A stretch of DNA of 64,000 nt from Vibrio chagasii (GTDB lineage: Bacteria; Pseudomonadota; Gammaproteobacteria; Enterobacterales; Vibrionaceae). Position numbers and translations under genes: made by a program. This document shows, in pieces, positions 28,125 to 36,573 of the stretch (positions are counted from its first letter, which is position 1; each line of letters starts with the position of its first letter). Location: assembly GCF_002954585.1 (NCBI RefSeq), contig NZ_MSCI01000003.1, forward strand, positions 147,967-211,966, in the 5' to 3' direction. The notes beneath the pieces are model-generated. The model had not been told where the DNA came from and did not search any database. It saw only the letters and a program-made list of their open reading frames with translations.

Positions 28125-28838
28125 TTATCCAGAGGGCTCAGGAGTGCGGCAGATGCAGTAAATATCAATCCTTTTCACCCCTACTTCAAGTAATAATTGG
28201 CATAATTGATACACAGTACTGCCTGTGGTTACAACATCATCAATTATCGCGACATGCGAGTAATCGATCGCTGAAAAATGGGTGTTTCTGATCGCGAATG
28301 CCCCTCTCAAATTACTTTTTCTTGCTGATTTAGTGAGTCCTTGCTGCGAAGCGGTTGAGCGAATGCGCTTGAACAAAACGGCATGGCCTATTTTGAGTTC
28401 TTGAGCGGTGTAACGCGCCAGTAGCTGACTCTGATTAAAACCGCGATGAAAGTATCGACGCCAATGCAAGGGAACACTGGTGATGAGAGGTGCTGGTTCT
28501 TCGATGCGTGACGCGAGCAAGGTCGACAAATCTCGGGCAAACCAGAATTTATCGGCATACTTCATCTGTTGGATATAGCCAGCGGTTGGAAAGGTGTAAT
28601 CACCGACACAATAGAGCCGATGCCAAGGTGGCGGGTTAGCTAAGCATTCACCGCATTGTTCGACGGCTGTGACCGTTTTCAATCCGCACCTTTTACAGCG
28701 AGGCACGAGCTCGAACAGTTTTAGGCAGCTGTTACACCATCGAGGGTGATGATCATTAGGCTGTTTATCTAGCTTGCAGAGGTGACATTGAGGTGTGACC
28801 AGACGTGGTGTGTGTTTTTGTAGCCAATCGGATAACAT
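28125..28838 (-). CDS. gntX: ComF-family phosphoribosyltransferase-like protein (GntX-like)
   Basis: 237 residues. The N-terminus has a zinc-ribbon-like set of C-X2-C pairs (CHLC, CNSC, CKRC, CGEC) and the C-terminal half is a type I PRTase domain with the PRPP loop VAIIDDVVTTGST near residue 200. ComF proteins are needed for transformation in competent bacteria, including Vibrio; in E. coli the homologue GntX is of uncertain function. It diverges from bioH and precedes nfuA. Confidence 0.9.
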   Translation of the reverse strand: MLSDWLQKHTPRLVTPQCHLCKLDKQPNDHHPRWCNSCLKLFELVPRCKRCGLKTVTAVEQCGECLANPPPWHRLYCVGDYTFPTAGYIQQMKYADKFWFARDLSTLLASRIEEPAPLITSVPLHWRRYFHRGFNQSQLLARYTAQELKIGHAVLFKRIRSTASQQGLTKSARKSNLRGAFAIRNTHFSAIDYSHVAIIDDVVTTGSTVYQLCQLLLEVGVKRIDIYCICRTPEPSG

Positions 28839-28930
28839 AGCTCGCGATGCTTTTGGGTTATGGTGTTCCTTTTGCTCACCATACTGAAAAGTGCAGGTTA
28901 TCGCTGATGGAAAAAGTAGGGAATTTGAGA

Positions 28931-29707
28931 ATGAGTGACGCGTTATATTGGCATGTTTCAGGGCAGGGCCCCGATTTGGTGTTGGTTCACGGTTGGGGAA
29001 TGAACGGTGCTGTATGGCAGCAAACCGTTAGTGCGTTAGAGGCTGATTTCCGAGTTCACGTTGTTGATTTGCCTGGTTACGGTCATAGCTCTCATTGCCA
29101 CGCTCAAGATCTTGAAGAGATAGCCCAGCAACTGTTGGCTGAAGCACCTAAGCAAGCGATTTGGGTCGGTTGGTCACTTGGTGGCTTGGTGGCGACGCAC
29201 ATGGCTCTTCATTACCCCGATTATGTAAGCAAGCTGGTGACGGTTGCTAGTTCACCGAAATTCGCAGCCACGAAAGAGCCGGTGCTATGGCGCGGTATCC
29301 AACCCAAGGTATTAACCGCATTCACCGAACAACTGGTTGAAGATTTCCAAACCACCATCGAACGTTTTATGGCGCTGCAAGCCATGGGCAGCCCTTCGGC
29401 AAGGCAAGACGTAAAACAGCTCAAGCAAGCGGTGCTGTCCCGTCCATTACCAAATCCTGATTCCTTATTGGCAGGACTAAAGATGTTGTCTGATGTCGAT
29501 TTAAGAGAGCAATTACCGGAGATTTCCGTTCCTATGCTGCGCTTGTATGGTCGATTAGACGGGCTGGTACCAATTAAGGTAGCCAAAGATCTGGGCAATG
29601 CACTGCCTCACACCGAGCAGTACATCTTCACTCAATCCTCACATGCACCGTTTATGACGGAAGCCGATGCCTTCTGCAGTGAGCTAGTCAGTTTCGCACA
29701 AAAATAA
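28931..29707 (+). CDS. bioH: Pimeloyl-ACP methyl ester esterase BioH
   Basis: Removes the methyl group from pimeloyl-ACP methyl ester, ending the first phase of biotin synthesis. Starting at ATG 28931 (MSDALYWHVSGQG) gives 258 residues, near E. coli's 256; frame-open ATGs further upstream lack conserved sequence. Alpha/beta hydrolase with oxyanion HGWGMN, nucleophile elbow GWSLGG (Ser82), Asp in GRLDGLVP and His in SSHAPF. Confidence 0.95.
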   Translation: MSDALYWHVSGQGPDLVLVHGWGMNGAVWQQTVSALEADFRVHVVDLPGYGHSSHCHAQDLEEIAQQLLAEAPKQAIWVGWSLGGLVATHMALHYPDYVSKLVTVASSPKFAATKEPVLWRGIQPKVLTAFTEQLVEDFQTTIERFMALQAMGSPSARQDVKQLKQAVLSRPLPNPDSLLAGLKMLSDVDLREQLPEISVPMLRLYGRLDGLVPIKVAKDLGNALPHTEQYIFTQSSHAPFMTEADAFCSELVSFAQK

Positions 29708-29882
29708 TTGCTAAATTTATCACCATCTTGGTCGATATATAATCTAACCAATGCACTGCATGATACTCAGACATCTCTCTCTCACCTGAGCAGAGTGCAG
29801 TACTTTGGCCACACCTGTTGTGCTAACTCAGTACAAGAGTGTTATGGCAGCAGCGATGGGCGATTCTTGAGGAGAGTTCGCG

Positions 29883-30356
29883 ATGATTGTGTCACCTGCA
29901 ACTGCAGTGAGTGTGCCACTAATCGCCCCGTCCGTTAATGTGCAAACAGAGCAGGTTGCGCGTGATAATAAAGTCCGAGAACCTGTTGCTCCCGCAGTAG
30001 CATTGGCGAGAACCAATGCAGAGCGCAAGGTAAAGTCGGACGATAAACGAAGGCAGCAGTCGGCTTGGGACCCTTCAGACCATCCAGGTTATGAAATGGA
30101 GAACGAGTCAGAGGCTAATTCGGTTAGCCAAGAAGAGTCACAAGATCCTTTTGATAGACTGTTCAGCTTGTTGGCGCTGAGAACATACAGTGCCGACCAA
30201 GGAAAAGGCTATACTATGCGTTTCCGCCTGCCAAAGCATGTTTTAGATGCGGCGATTCAGGAGGGACAGATGGAGAAACGACGTAAGGTCATAAAGTATC
30301 ATTATGGTCATGCTGTTGCGCCTCATGCTCCATCAGAGATGCTGGTCGTGTTGTAA
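29883..30356 (+). CDS. Hypothetical protein, 157 aa
   Basis: I do not recognise a family. The start ATG has a strong GAGGAGAG site 7 bases upstream. The first 110 residues are low in hydrophobics and rich in Ala, Val, Glu, Ser and Lys, probably disordered; the last 50 (DPFDRLFSLLALRTYSADQ, then YTMRFRLPKHVLDAAI) look folded. No signal peptide or membrane helix. It lies 175 bp after bioH and ends before a strong terminator. Confidence 0.7.
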   Translation: MIVSPATAVSVPLIAPSVNVQTEQVARDNKVREPVAPAVALARTNAERKVKSDDKRRQQSAWDPSDHPGYEMENESEANSVSQEESQDPFDRLFSLLALRTYSADQGKGYTMRFRLPKHVLDAAIQEGQMEKRRKVIKYHYGHAVAPHAPSEMLVVL

Positions 30357-30410
30357 GTCGAAAACTTATGACCCCATCAAGCTTCGATGTCTTTTTTGAA
30401 TAAATAATAA

Positions 30411-30443
30411 AAAACCTGCATACCCTAAGGGATGCAGGTTTTT
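30411..30443. terminator. Bidirectional terminator between the 157-aa gene and tex
   Basis: AACCTGCAT-A-CCC and GGG-ATGCAGGTT form a long stem flanked by A and T runs, so it can end transcription from both sides. Confidence 0.9.
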
Positions 30444-30482
30444 CTGTTTTAGGTGAATCTGTTTTTCAAATGCGCTATTGGA

Positions 30483-32813
30483 TTACTTTTTCGCTTTAGC
30501 AAAAGCAGCGGCAAATGCTCCACCCATCGCGCCATTTTGTTGTGGCTCCTCACGACGGCGTTGGCCACCTTGCGAGTGTTGATTCGGGCGGCTTTGCGTG
30601 CGAGGAGCGCTTGAACGTTGAGCTCGGTTGTCTTGTCCCGGCTCATCTTTCATACGCATGCTGAGTGCAATACGCTTACGCTGAACATCCACTTCCATCA
30701 CTTTCACTTTCACGATGTCACCCGCTTTGACCACTTCACGTGGGTCAGAGACAAAGCGATCGGTAAGCGCTGAAATGTGTACTAAACCATCTTGGTGAAC
30801 GCCAATATCGACGAAGGCACCGAAGTTAGCCACGTTTGATACCACGCCTTCTAGAATCATGCCTGGCTCTAAGTCTGAAACGCTGTTTACGCCGTCGGCG
30901 AAGGTAGCGGTCTTGAATTCTGGGCGAGGGTCACGGCCCGGCTTATCCAGTTCTTTGATGATGTCTGTCACTGTCGGTACACCAAAGTTTTCATTGGTGT
31001 AATCAATCGCATGCAAGCCACGTAGGAAGTCTGTGTTACCTACCAGAGACTTGATGTCTCTCTGGTTTTTCTCAGCGATGTTCTTCACCACTGGGTAAGC
31101 TTCTGGGTGCACCGATGATGCATCTAGCGGGTTCTTACCGTCCATGATACGCAGGAAGCCAGCACACTGTTCAAAGGCTTTTGGCCCCAAACGAGCGACT
31201 TTTTTCAGTGTCGTACGCGCTTCGAAGCGACCATTTTCATCACGGTAGTCGACGATGTTCTGAGCGATCGCGCTAGAGAGACCAGCGACACGAGTCAGTA
31301 GTGCAGCAGAAGCCGTATTCACATCAACGCCCACCGCGTTTACACAGTCTTCGACAATCGCATCTAGGCGTTTCGCAAGCATGGTTTGGCTCACATCGTG
31401 TTGGTATTGGCCCACACCGATCGATTTAGGGTCAATCTTCACAAGCTCTGCCAGAGGGTCTTGCAGACGACGCGCGATAGATACAGCACCACGCAGTGAT
31501 ACGTCCATGTTCGGGAACTCTTTCGCTGCTAACTCAGACGCTGAGTACACCGATGCACCGGCTTCGCTCACAATGATCTTTTGCGCTTTTAGGTTGCCAC
31601 GCTTAATCACATCAGCCACAAAGCTGTCGGTTTCGCGTGAAGCGGTACCGTTACCAATCGCAATCAGGTCAACGTTAAACTGACGAACCATCTGCTCAAC
31701 AACGTGTGCTGATTTGTCGTATTGCTTTTGTGGTGGGTGAGGGTAAATGGTTTCTGTCGCGAGGACCTTACCTGTTGAATCGACAACCGCGATTTTTGAA
31801 CCGGTACGTAAGCCTGGATCTAGGCCTAACGTTGCACGAGGGCCAGCAGGCGCTGCCATCAGTAGGTCTTTTAGGTTAGTAGCGAATACTTCAATCGCTT
31901 CGATCTCTGCACGCTCTTTCATCGCGCCCATGAGTTCAGTTTCCATGTGCATAGAAACCTTAATACGCCATGCCCAGCTGATCACTTGCTTACGCCATGC
32001 ATCTGCAGGAGCACTGCTCAGAGTAATACCGTAGTGATCACAGATGATGTTTTCACAGTAAGAACCACGAGCACCTTCTTCTCGTTCAGGATCGGCATTC
32101 ATCGCCAGTGTTAGGAAGCCTTCATTTCGGCCACGTAACATCGCAAGTGCACGGTGAGACGGCACCTTGCTGAGTGTTTCGTTGTGCTCGAAGTAGTCTT
32201 TGAACTTCTCGCCTTCTTGCTCTTTACCTGTCACCACACGAGCGACTAGCTCTGAGTTGCGTGTTAGGTGTTGGCGAATTTTTTCTAGTAGGTTTGCGTC
32301 TTCTGCAATGCGTTCCATGATGATCGCACGAGCGCCATCGAGCGCGGCTTTGGTATCGGTAATGCCTTTATCGGTGCTGATGAAGTTAGCCGCTTCCGTT
32401 TCTGGATCGTGCTGTGGTTCATTCCACAGTGTGTCAGCAAGTGGTTCTAAGCCTGCTTCAATCGCGATCTGGCCTTTAGTGCGGCGCTTTGGTTTGTAAG
32501 GCAGGTATAAATCTTCTAGACGAGTCTTGCTGTCGGCTTGAGTGATATCACGCTCTAGCTCCGGCGTGAGCTTACCTTGGTCTTGAATCGACTTAAGAAT
32601 CGTTTGACGACGATCATCAAGTTCACGAAGGTAAGAAAGGCGACTATCAAGGTTACGTAATTGGGTATCGTCTAAGCCTCCCGTAACCTCTTTACGGTAG
32701 CGGGCAATAAAGGGAACGGTATTACCGTCGTCAATTAGGGTTACTGCGGCGGTGACTTGCTCAGAACGAACATTCAGTTCTTCAGCGATCAGTCGACAGA
32801 TAGCTTGGCTCAT
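30483..32813 (-). CDS. tex: Tex/YhgF S1-domain RNA-binding protein
   Basis: Nucleic-acid-binding accessory factor for transcription. 776 residues against 773 in E. coli YhgF. N-terminal helical domain (TVPFIARYRKEVTGGLDD), YqgF-like RNase fold (LGLDPGLRTGSKIAV), helix-hairpin-helix region, and a C-terminal S1 domain (GMILEGVVSNVANFGAFVDIG) near residue 655, ending in a Gln/Arg-rich tail. In E. coli it is next to greB; here the Csr RNA lies between them. Confidence 0.96.
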   Translation of the reverse strand: MSQAICRLIAEELNVRSEQVTAAVTLIDDGNTVPFIARYRKEVTGGLDDTQLRNLDSRLSYLRELDDRRQTILKSIQDQGKLTPELERDITQADSKTRLEDLYLPYKPKRRTKGQIAIEAGLEPLADTLWNEPQHDPETEAANFISTDKGITDTKAALDGARAIIMERIAEDANLLEKIRQHLTRNSELVARVVTGKEQEGEKFKDYFEHNETLSKVPSHRALAMLRGRNEGFLTLAMNADPEREEGARGSYCENIICDHYGITLSSAPADAWRKQVISWAWRIKVSMHMETELMGAMKERAEIEAIEVFATNLKDLLMAAPAGPRATLGLDPGLRTGSKIAVVDSTGKVLATETIYPHPPQKQYDKSAHVVEQMVRQFNVDLIAIGNGTASRETDSFVADVIKRGNLKAQKIIVSEAGASVYSASELAAKEFPNMDVSLRGAVSIARRLQDPLAELVKIDPKSIGVGQYQHDVSQTMLAKRLDAIVEDCVNAVGVDVNTASAALLTRVAGLSSAIAQNIVDYRDENGRFEARTTLKKVARLGPKAFEQCAGFLRIMDGKNPLDASSVHPEAYPVVKNIAEKNQRDIKSLVGNTDFLRGLHAIDYTNENFGVPTVTDIIKELDKPGRDPRPEFKTATFADGVNSVSDLEPGMILEGVVSNVANFGAFVDIGVHQDGLVHISALTDRFVSDPREVVKAGDIVKVKVMEVDVQRKRIALSMRMKDEPGQDNRAQRSSAPRTQSRPNQHSQGGQRRREEPQQNGAMGGAFAAAFAKAKK

Positions 32814-32931
32814 CCGATGAATCTCTTATTTAATATCGTGACAAATACATGGGGGTGAGCGTACGCTTTTTCTAGCTTTGACTGTGTAATTATCCTGTCA
32901 GAAGTCGAATTTCCGTTTGTGATACCCGCTT

Positions 32932-32949
32932 TGTGCGAGATCTCTTACA
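32932..32949. promoter_or_regulatory. VarA/UvrY(GacA)-type upstream activating site
   Basis: TGTGCGAGATCTCTTACA matches TGTAAG-AGATCT-CTTACA at 15 of 18 positions. It is centred about 168 bp upstream of the predicted Csr RNA start, the distance typical for GacA-family activation of csr/rsm RNAs. Confidence 0.75.
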
Positions 32950-32990
32950 AGTGATGTGAGACTAAGTCACTTTAAACTCAGAAAATTGTC

Positions 32991-33022
32991 CCAATAAAAT
33001 CATAAGCTAATGATTTTATTGG
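32991..33022. repeat. Perfect 13-bp inverted repeat in the Csr RNA upstream region
   Basis: CCAATAAAATCAT (32991-33003) and ATGATTTTATTGG (33010-33022) flank AAGCTA. It lies between the VarA-type site and the core promoter, about 90-120 bp upstream of the RNA start. It may bind a regulator or bend DNA; no known motif was matched. Confidence 0.7.
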
Positions 33023-33095
33023 TTTTGATGTTTTGGGGCGAATTTCCCACAGTAAATGTTTTTTAGGACTATCTAGGAAACACGGCCATTTCCCG

Positions 33096-33101
33096 TAATA
33101 T
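33096..33101 (+). promoter_or_regulatory. -10 element of the Csr RNA promoter
   Basis: TAATAT ends 7 bases before the conserved RNA start GTCGACAGGGAG. No clear -35 box is visible, as expected for an activator-dependent promoter. Confidence 0.6.
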
Positions 33102-33108
33102 TTAACTT

Positions 33109-33418
33109 GTCGACAGGGAGTTGGCAGGAACAGGAAAAAGCCTAATGGACTAGGTATCTTCAGGATGAAGATTTGATTACTTAGGATGAGTGGTCAGCAA
33201 GGAAGTGATAATCTCTGGATGAGATTCGCCAGTCAGGACGACAGGCTAGAATGGACACCGCTAGGATGGCGATGAACAAAAAAGGAAATTGGTTAAAGGA
33301 TTTAGCCACTATCAAGGAAAGATGCAGGGAGCACCTTATCTCGAAGAGATAAACAGTAGCCGGATTGCTGCGATAGAGACTTAACCCCGCTAGGCGAAAG
33401 CCTTGCGGGGTTTTCTTT
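33109..33418 (+). ncRNA. csrB: CsrB-family CsrA-sequestering small RNA
   Basis: About 310 nt. The 5' end GTCGACAGGGAGT matches the start of E. coli CsrB, and the 3' part (GATGCAGGGAGCA, then AGTAGCCGGATTGCTGCGA) matches its end. I count 16 GGA motifs, 10 of them AGGA, many framed by short complementary arms such as TCTTCAGGATGAAGA and ATCTCTGGATGAGAT, the hairpin-loop form that CsrA binds. It titrates CsrA and so controls carbon storage, motility and virulence. Vibrios carry several paralogues (csrB, csrC, csrD), and I cannot tell which this is. It lies between tex and greB, with a VarA-type site upstream. Confidence 0.92.
33382..33418 (+). terminator. Terminator of the Csr RNA
   Basis: AACCCCGC-TA-GGC and GCC-TT-GCGGGGTT form a strong stem with a GAAA tetraloop, followed by TTTCTTTT. 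Confidence 0.92.
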
Positions 33419-33753
33419 TATCTGCGTCAAATATCTTGGAAAGGACTTATAGTGCTCCTTCAGCATTTACGATGATAAGATGAATCCTACATACTGAATT
33501 CACTTTGATATACCTCGTTCTCTTGCTCACTTACTATTGTATCAAGGCCCTCTCGTATAGCGTCTCTCGCGATTTATCATACTGTTGGTGATAGTGTGGT
33601 GACGAGTCAAATCGAATGTATGATTAAAAAGTGCTGATAGGCTTGAACATTATGTAAAGCAGGCTTTATTATCATGCTTTCCGCTTGTTATCTCTGATAA
33701 ACAAAACGTTACTAACGCCTTTAATGCATTTATGAATACTCAAGGTTATTGAA
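33419..33753. other. Intergenic region between Csr RNA and greB
   Basis: 335 bp, AT-rich toward greB. No gene, RNA or repeat was recognised; it presumably holds the greB promoter. Confidence 0.5.
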
Positions 33754-34233
33754 TTGAAGACGAAACTAATCACTCGAGAAGGTTACAACAAGCTTAAAGC
33801 TGAGCATGATCATTTATGGCACGAGAAACGTCCTGAGATTACTAAGATCGTGACTTGGGCTGCGAGCCTAGGGGACCGCTCTGAAAATGCAGATTACACA
33901 TTTAATAAGCGCTTGCTTCGTCAGATCGATCGCCGTGTGCGCTTTCTACGCAAGTTCTTGCCTGATGTCACTATTGTCGACTATTCACCACAACAGGAAG
34001 GGAAAGTGTTTTTTGGGGCTTGGGTCGAAATTGAAAATGAAGAGGGTGATGTTAAAACCTTCCGCATTGTTGGACCTGAAGAGATTTACGGTGATGCTAA
34101 AGGTTACATTTCGATTGATTCTCCTATGGCACGTGCGTTACTCAAAAAAGAAGTGGATGATGAGTTTGTTGTTCGTACTCCGGATGGGGATAAAGAGTGG
34201 TTTATAAATTCCATCTCATACGATAAACCTTAA
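33754..34233 (+). CDS. greB: Transcript cleavage factor GreB
   Basis: Rescues backtracked RNA polymerase by stimulating cleavage of the RNA 3' end. 159 residues from a TTG start, against 158 in E. coli, with nearly identical sequence: N-terminal coiled coil bearing the acidic tip GDRSENADYTFNK, and C-terminal FKBP-like domain (YSPQQEGKVFFGAWVEIENE, SPMARALLKKEVDD). The TTG is supported by the conserved MKTxLxTREGY start and AAGG 9 bases ahead. Confidence 0.97.
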   Translation: MKTKLITREGYNKLKAEHDHLWHEKRPEITKIVTWAASLGDRSENADYTFNKRLLRQIDRRVRFLRKFLPDVTIVDYSPQQEGKVFFGAWVEIENEEGDVKTFRIVGPEEIYGDAKGYISIDSPMARALLKKEVDDEFVVRTPDGDKEWFINSISYDKP

Positions 34234-34640
34234 TTTGAATTTCTATTTTTATGGACTGAGCGTCATTTTTATGTCGTGGGATAAAAGGCATTGCAAAAAA
34301 TAAAATTTTTTATCATTCTTTTTTAAGAACTAAAAACCCTTATGGAGAAAGGCTTGTACGTCAAAATCGATGATTTTTGGCTAAATAAAAAAACAGTTAT
34401 TTTTATCAAATGAAAATATATCTTTACAATGAACCGATAATGACTAACAATGGCTTCGCTCTGTTGTTCAGAGTTATTAAATGAAACATCCAGTTGTAAA
34501 AGTCAAGCCCTCAGAATTCCTTCGTTATTGTTGTTGTCCTCAGTGTTTCCCTTAGCTTCATAGATACATTAAATAATTCAAGCTTTCAGCGCATCGCACT
34601 ATTCTTGCGATTAATTTTTATTTTATATAAGGGACACAAC
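34234..34640. other. Long leader/intergenic region before the cold shock gene
   Basis: About 400 bp without a gene. Long untranslated leaders are usual for cold-induced csp genes and the spacing fits. The motif TGTACGTCA (near 34355) is the reverse complement of the E. coli cold-box core, so it is not claimed as a cold box. Confidence 0.4.
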
Positions 34641-34853
34641 ATGTCTAATAAAACAAACGGCGTAGTAAAATGGTTTAACGAAGAGAAAGGTTTTGGTTTT
34701 CTAACTCAAGACAACGGCGGTGCTGACGTATTCGTTCACTTCCGTGCAATTGCTTCTGAAGGTTTCAAGACTCTTAGAGAAGGCCAGCAAGTGTCTTTCG
34801 AAGTAGAGCAAGGCCAAAAAGGTCTTCAAGCTGCAAACGTTGTAGCTGCATAA
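34641..34853 (+). CDS. Cold shock protein, CspA family
   Basis: 70-residue single-stranded nucleic acid chaperone with one OB-fold cold shock domain. RNP1 KGFGFL (about 19-24) and RNP2 DVFVHF (about 33-38) are intact. The ATG follows AAGGGACACAAC. It lies between greB and ompR, which adjoin in E. coli, so this block is an insertion relative to that order. It is followed by two very small genes on the same strand. Confidence 0.95.
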   Translation: MSNKTNGVVKWFNEEKGFGFLTQDNGGADVFVHFRAIASEGFKTLREGQQVSFEVEQGQKGLQAANVVAA

Positions 34854-35049
34854 GATTTAAGTAGGCGCAAGTAGTCGATGACTGCTTGCGTCACTTCCCT
34901 CGTAACAAAAATTATATTTATATCACCTCGCGAAAATATTCAACATTCCTCTCATACTCTTTGTATTTGTCGTTACGTTTCTTATTTACTTCGTTTTTAT
35001 AAATAAAATAATCATCACATACTGTAAGTAATATTTAAAATATTACAGG

Positions 35050-35067
35050 TTCGTTATATCTAACGAA
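35050..35067 (+). promoter_or_regulatory. Leader hairpin before the 24-codon ORF
   Basis: TTCGTTA and TAACGAA form a perfect 7-bp stem with a TATC loop, ending 8 bases before the AAGGAA ribosome site of the next ORF. It could affect translation; this is inferred. Confidence 0.5.
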
Positions 35068-35085
35068 AATAAATAAGGAATAAAT

Positions 35086-35160
35086 ATGTCTCGTTCTACC
35101 GGACGTAAGCTTTTTTGGTTTCAACAAAATAGACAAAAACAAACTTCTAATAATAAGTAG
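35086..35160 (+). CDS. Predicted 24-residue basic small protein
   Basis: ATG with AAGGAA six bases upstream, 24 sense codons starting MSRSTGRKLFWF and rich in Gln, Asn, Lys and Arg, with no acidic residue. It ends seven bases before the next ORF, which has its own ribosome site, so the two look like a small operon downstream of the cold shock gene. No family is recognised. It could instead be a leader peptide for the next gene. Confidence 0.5.
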   Translation: MSRSTGRKLFWFQQNRQKQTSNNK

Positions 35161-35167
35161 GAATAGT

Positions 35168-35377
35168 ATGAATATTAAATTTAATCTATTTAAAGATAAT
35201 CTTTCTTGGAGCGGTGTTATTCATCAGCTTAATAGTGATATTTTAAAGCGCCATGTGCTTGTCAATGGCAATGTGGGTTGTGTAGATGTCAGGTTTTCAT
35301 ACTGTGAAGCGACATCTACTGGCCGCATTAGTAATCAGCATGATGATACTTTGGGCGAGTTCAGTATTTTAGCCTAA
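35168..35377 (+). CDS. Hypothetical protein, 69 aa
   Basis: ATG with AGGAAT 4-5 bases upstream. Residues MNIKFNLFKDNLSWSGVIHQLNSDIL and VLVNGNVGCVDVRF suggest a compact alpha/beta domain with two Cys; no membrane helix. Unknown family. Its tight spacing with the preceding 24-codon ORF suggests coexpression. Confidence 0.55.
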   Translation: MNIKFNLFKDNLSWSGVIHQLNSDILKRHVLVNGNVGCVDVRFSYCEATSTGRISNQHDDTLGEFSILA

Positions 35378-35406
35378 TACAGGGCACTTAGATGCTTTGT
35401 TTCGTT

Positions 35407-35622
35407 TCATGATGACTTCCCCCCATTTTTCAACCAACCGAATCTCTTTCCTCTAGCGTGCGCTACTGAATACCACACCCCCTTGTTAGCATCGTTATAA
35501 AAGTATACGTAATACAGCAAATGACCCTTAGTTAGTGTCTGCCATGGCATGCAAAGATTTGCTGATTGTTTACTTAAGCATGTTTGATTATTCTTATAGA
35601 TTAATGATTTAACTTTTATCAA
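35407..35622 (-). CDS. Possible small hypothetical protein, 71 aa
   Basis: Open minus-strand frame from a TTG with AGG about 6 bases ahead; internal ATG starts would give 46-58 residues. The C-terminal stretch (LLYYVYFYNDANKGVWYSVAH) looks protein-like, but there is no family match and the start is weak. Kept at low confidence; it is the only content seen in the 416-bp gap between the 69-aa gene and ompR apart from the ompR promoter region. Confidence 0.22.
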   Translation of the reverse strand: MIKVKSLIYKNNQTCLSKQSANLCMPWQTLTKGHLLYYVYFYNDANKGVWYSVAHARGKRFGWLKNGGKSS

Positions 35623-35793
35623 CTTTACCTAGGTGTATAGTGTGATGAGTTACCATAAGGAAGGCAACATACGCTAACAATTCTTTTGGCGACTTTTTCT
35701 CTAAGGCTGTTACATTTTAAGTGTCTTATACCAAAATACATTTACTAGGAACGCTTAACCTTAGGTCTGAGCTTTAATTGGTGGAACCATTAC

Positions 35794-36513
35794 ATGCAAG
35801 AAAACTACAAAATTTTAGTGGTCGATGACGATGCTCGTTTACGTTCTTTGCTAGAACGCTATCTGTCGGAGCAAGGCTTTCAAGTACGTAGCGTGGCAAA
35901 CAGTGAACAGATGGACCGCCTGTTAACCCGTGAAAACTTTCACTTAATGGTATTGGATCTAATGTTGCCGGGCGAAGATGGTCTATCAATCTGTCGTCGC
36001 CTAAGAAATGCAAATAACTCTTTGCCTATCTTGATGCTGACAGCAAAGGGTGATGAAGTGGATCGTATTGTTGGTTTGGAAGTTGGTGCTGATGACTATC
36101 TACCAAAACCATTCAACCCACGTGAACTGCTTGCTCGTATCAAAGCAGTATTACGTCGCCAAGTAATTGAAGCGCCAGGTGCCCCAAGCACAGAAGAATC
36201 AGTGGTTGAGTTTGGTGAATTCCGTTTGAATTTGGGTACGCGTGAGATGTTCCGTGGTGAAGAGCCAATGCCGCTGACTTCAGGTGAATTTGCGGTACTT
36301 AAATCATTAGTCACCAACGCACGTGAGCCAATGTCTCGCGATAAGCTGATGAACATGGCTCGTGGTCGTGAGTATTCAGCGATGGAACGTTCTATCGACG
36401 TGCAGATTTCTCGCTTACGTCGCCTAGTGGAAGAAGACCCAAGTAAGCCTCGCTATATCCAAACAGTGTGGGGTTTAGGTTATGTCTTCGTTCCTGATGG
36501 TAAGGCGTTGTAA
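35794..36513 (+). CDS. ompR: Osmolarity response regulator OmpR
   Basis: DNA-binding response regulator of porin and envelope genes, phosphorylated by EnvZ. 239 residues: receiver domain with the DDD acidic pocket (11-13), phospho-acceptor Asp55 in VLDLMLPGEDG, Lys in LPKPF; C-terminal winged-helix domain (RSIDVQISRLRRLVEEDP, YIQTVWGLGYVFVPDG). It is separated from envZ by 166 bp with a terminator-like hairpin, unlike the overlapping E. coli pair. Confidence 0.97.
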   Translation: MQENYKILVVDDDARLRSLLERYLSEQGFQVRSVANSEQMDRLLTRENFHLMVLDLMLPGEDGLSICRRLRNANNSLPILMLTAKGDEVDRIVGLEVGADDYLPKPFNPRELLARIKAVLRRQVIEAPGAPSTEESVVEFGEFRLNLGTREMFRGEEPMPLTSGEFAVLKSLVTNAREPMSRDKLMNMARGREYSAMERSIDVQISRLRRLVEEDPSKPRYIQTVWGLGYVFVPDGKAL

Positions 36514-36573
36514 TTTAGTATTGAAAGCCCGAAAGCCGTTTCATTGATTCTGCGATTCAGAGCTCTCTATTTG

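Noticed and set aside
34350..34362. Cold box before the csp gene
   Set aside because: TGTACGTCA is the reverse complement of the E. coli cold box and would sit on the wrong strand.
34867..34889. Terminator after the cold shock gene
   Set aside because: A 10-bp stem with one G-T pair is present but no T run follows, so it may be an RNA structure rather than a terminator.
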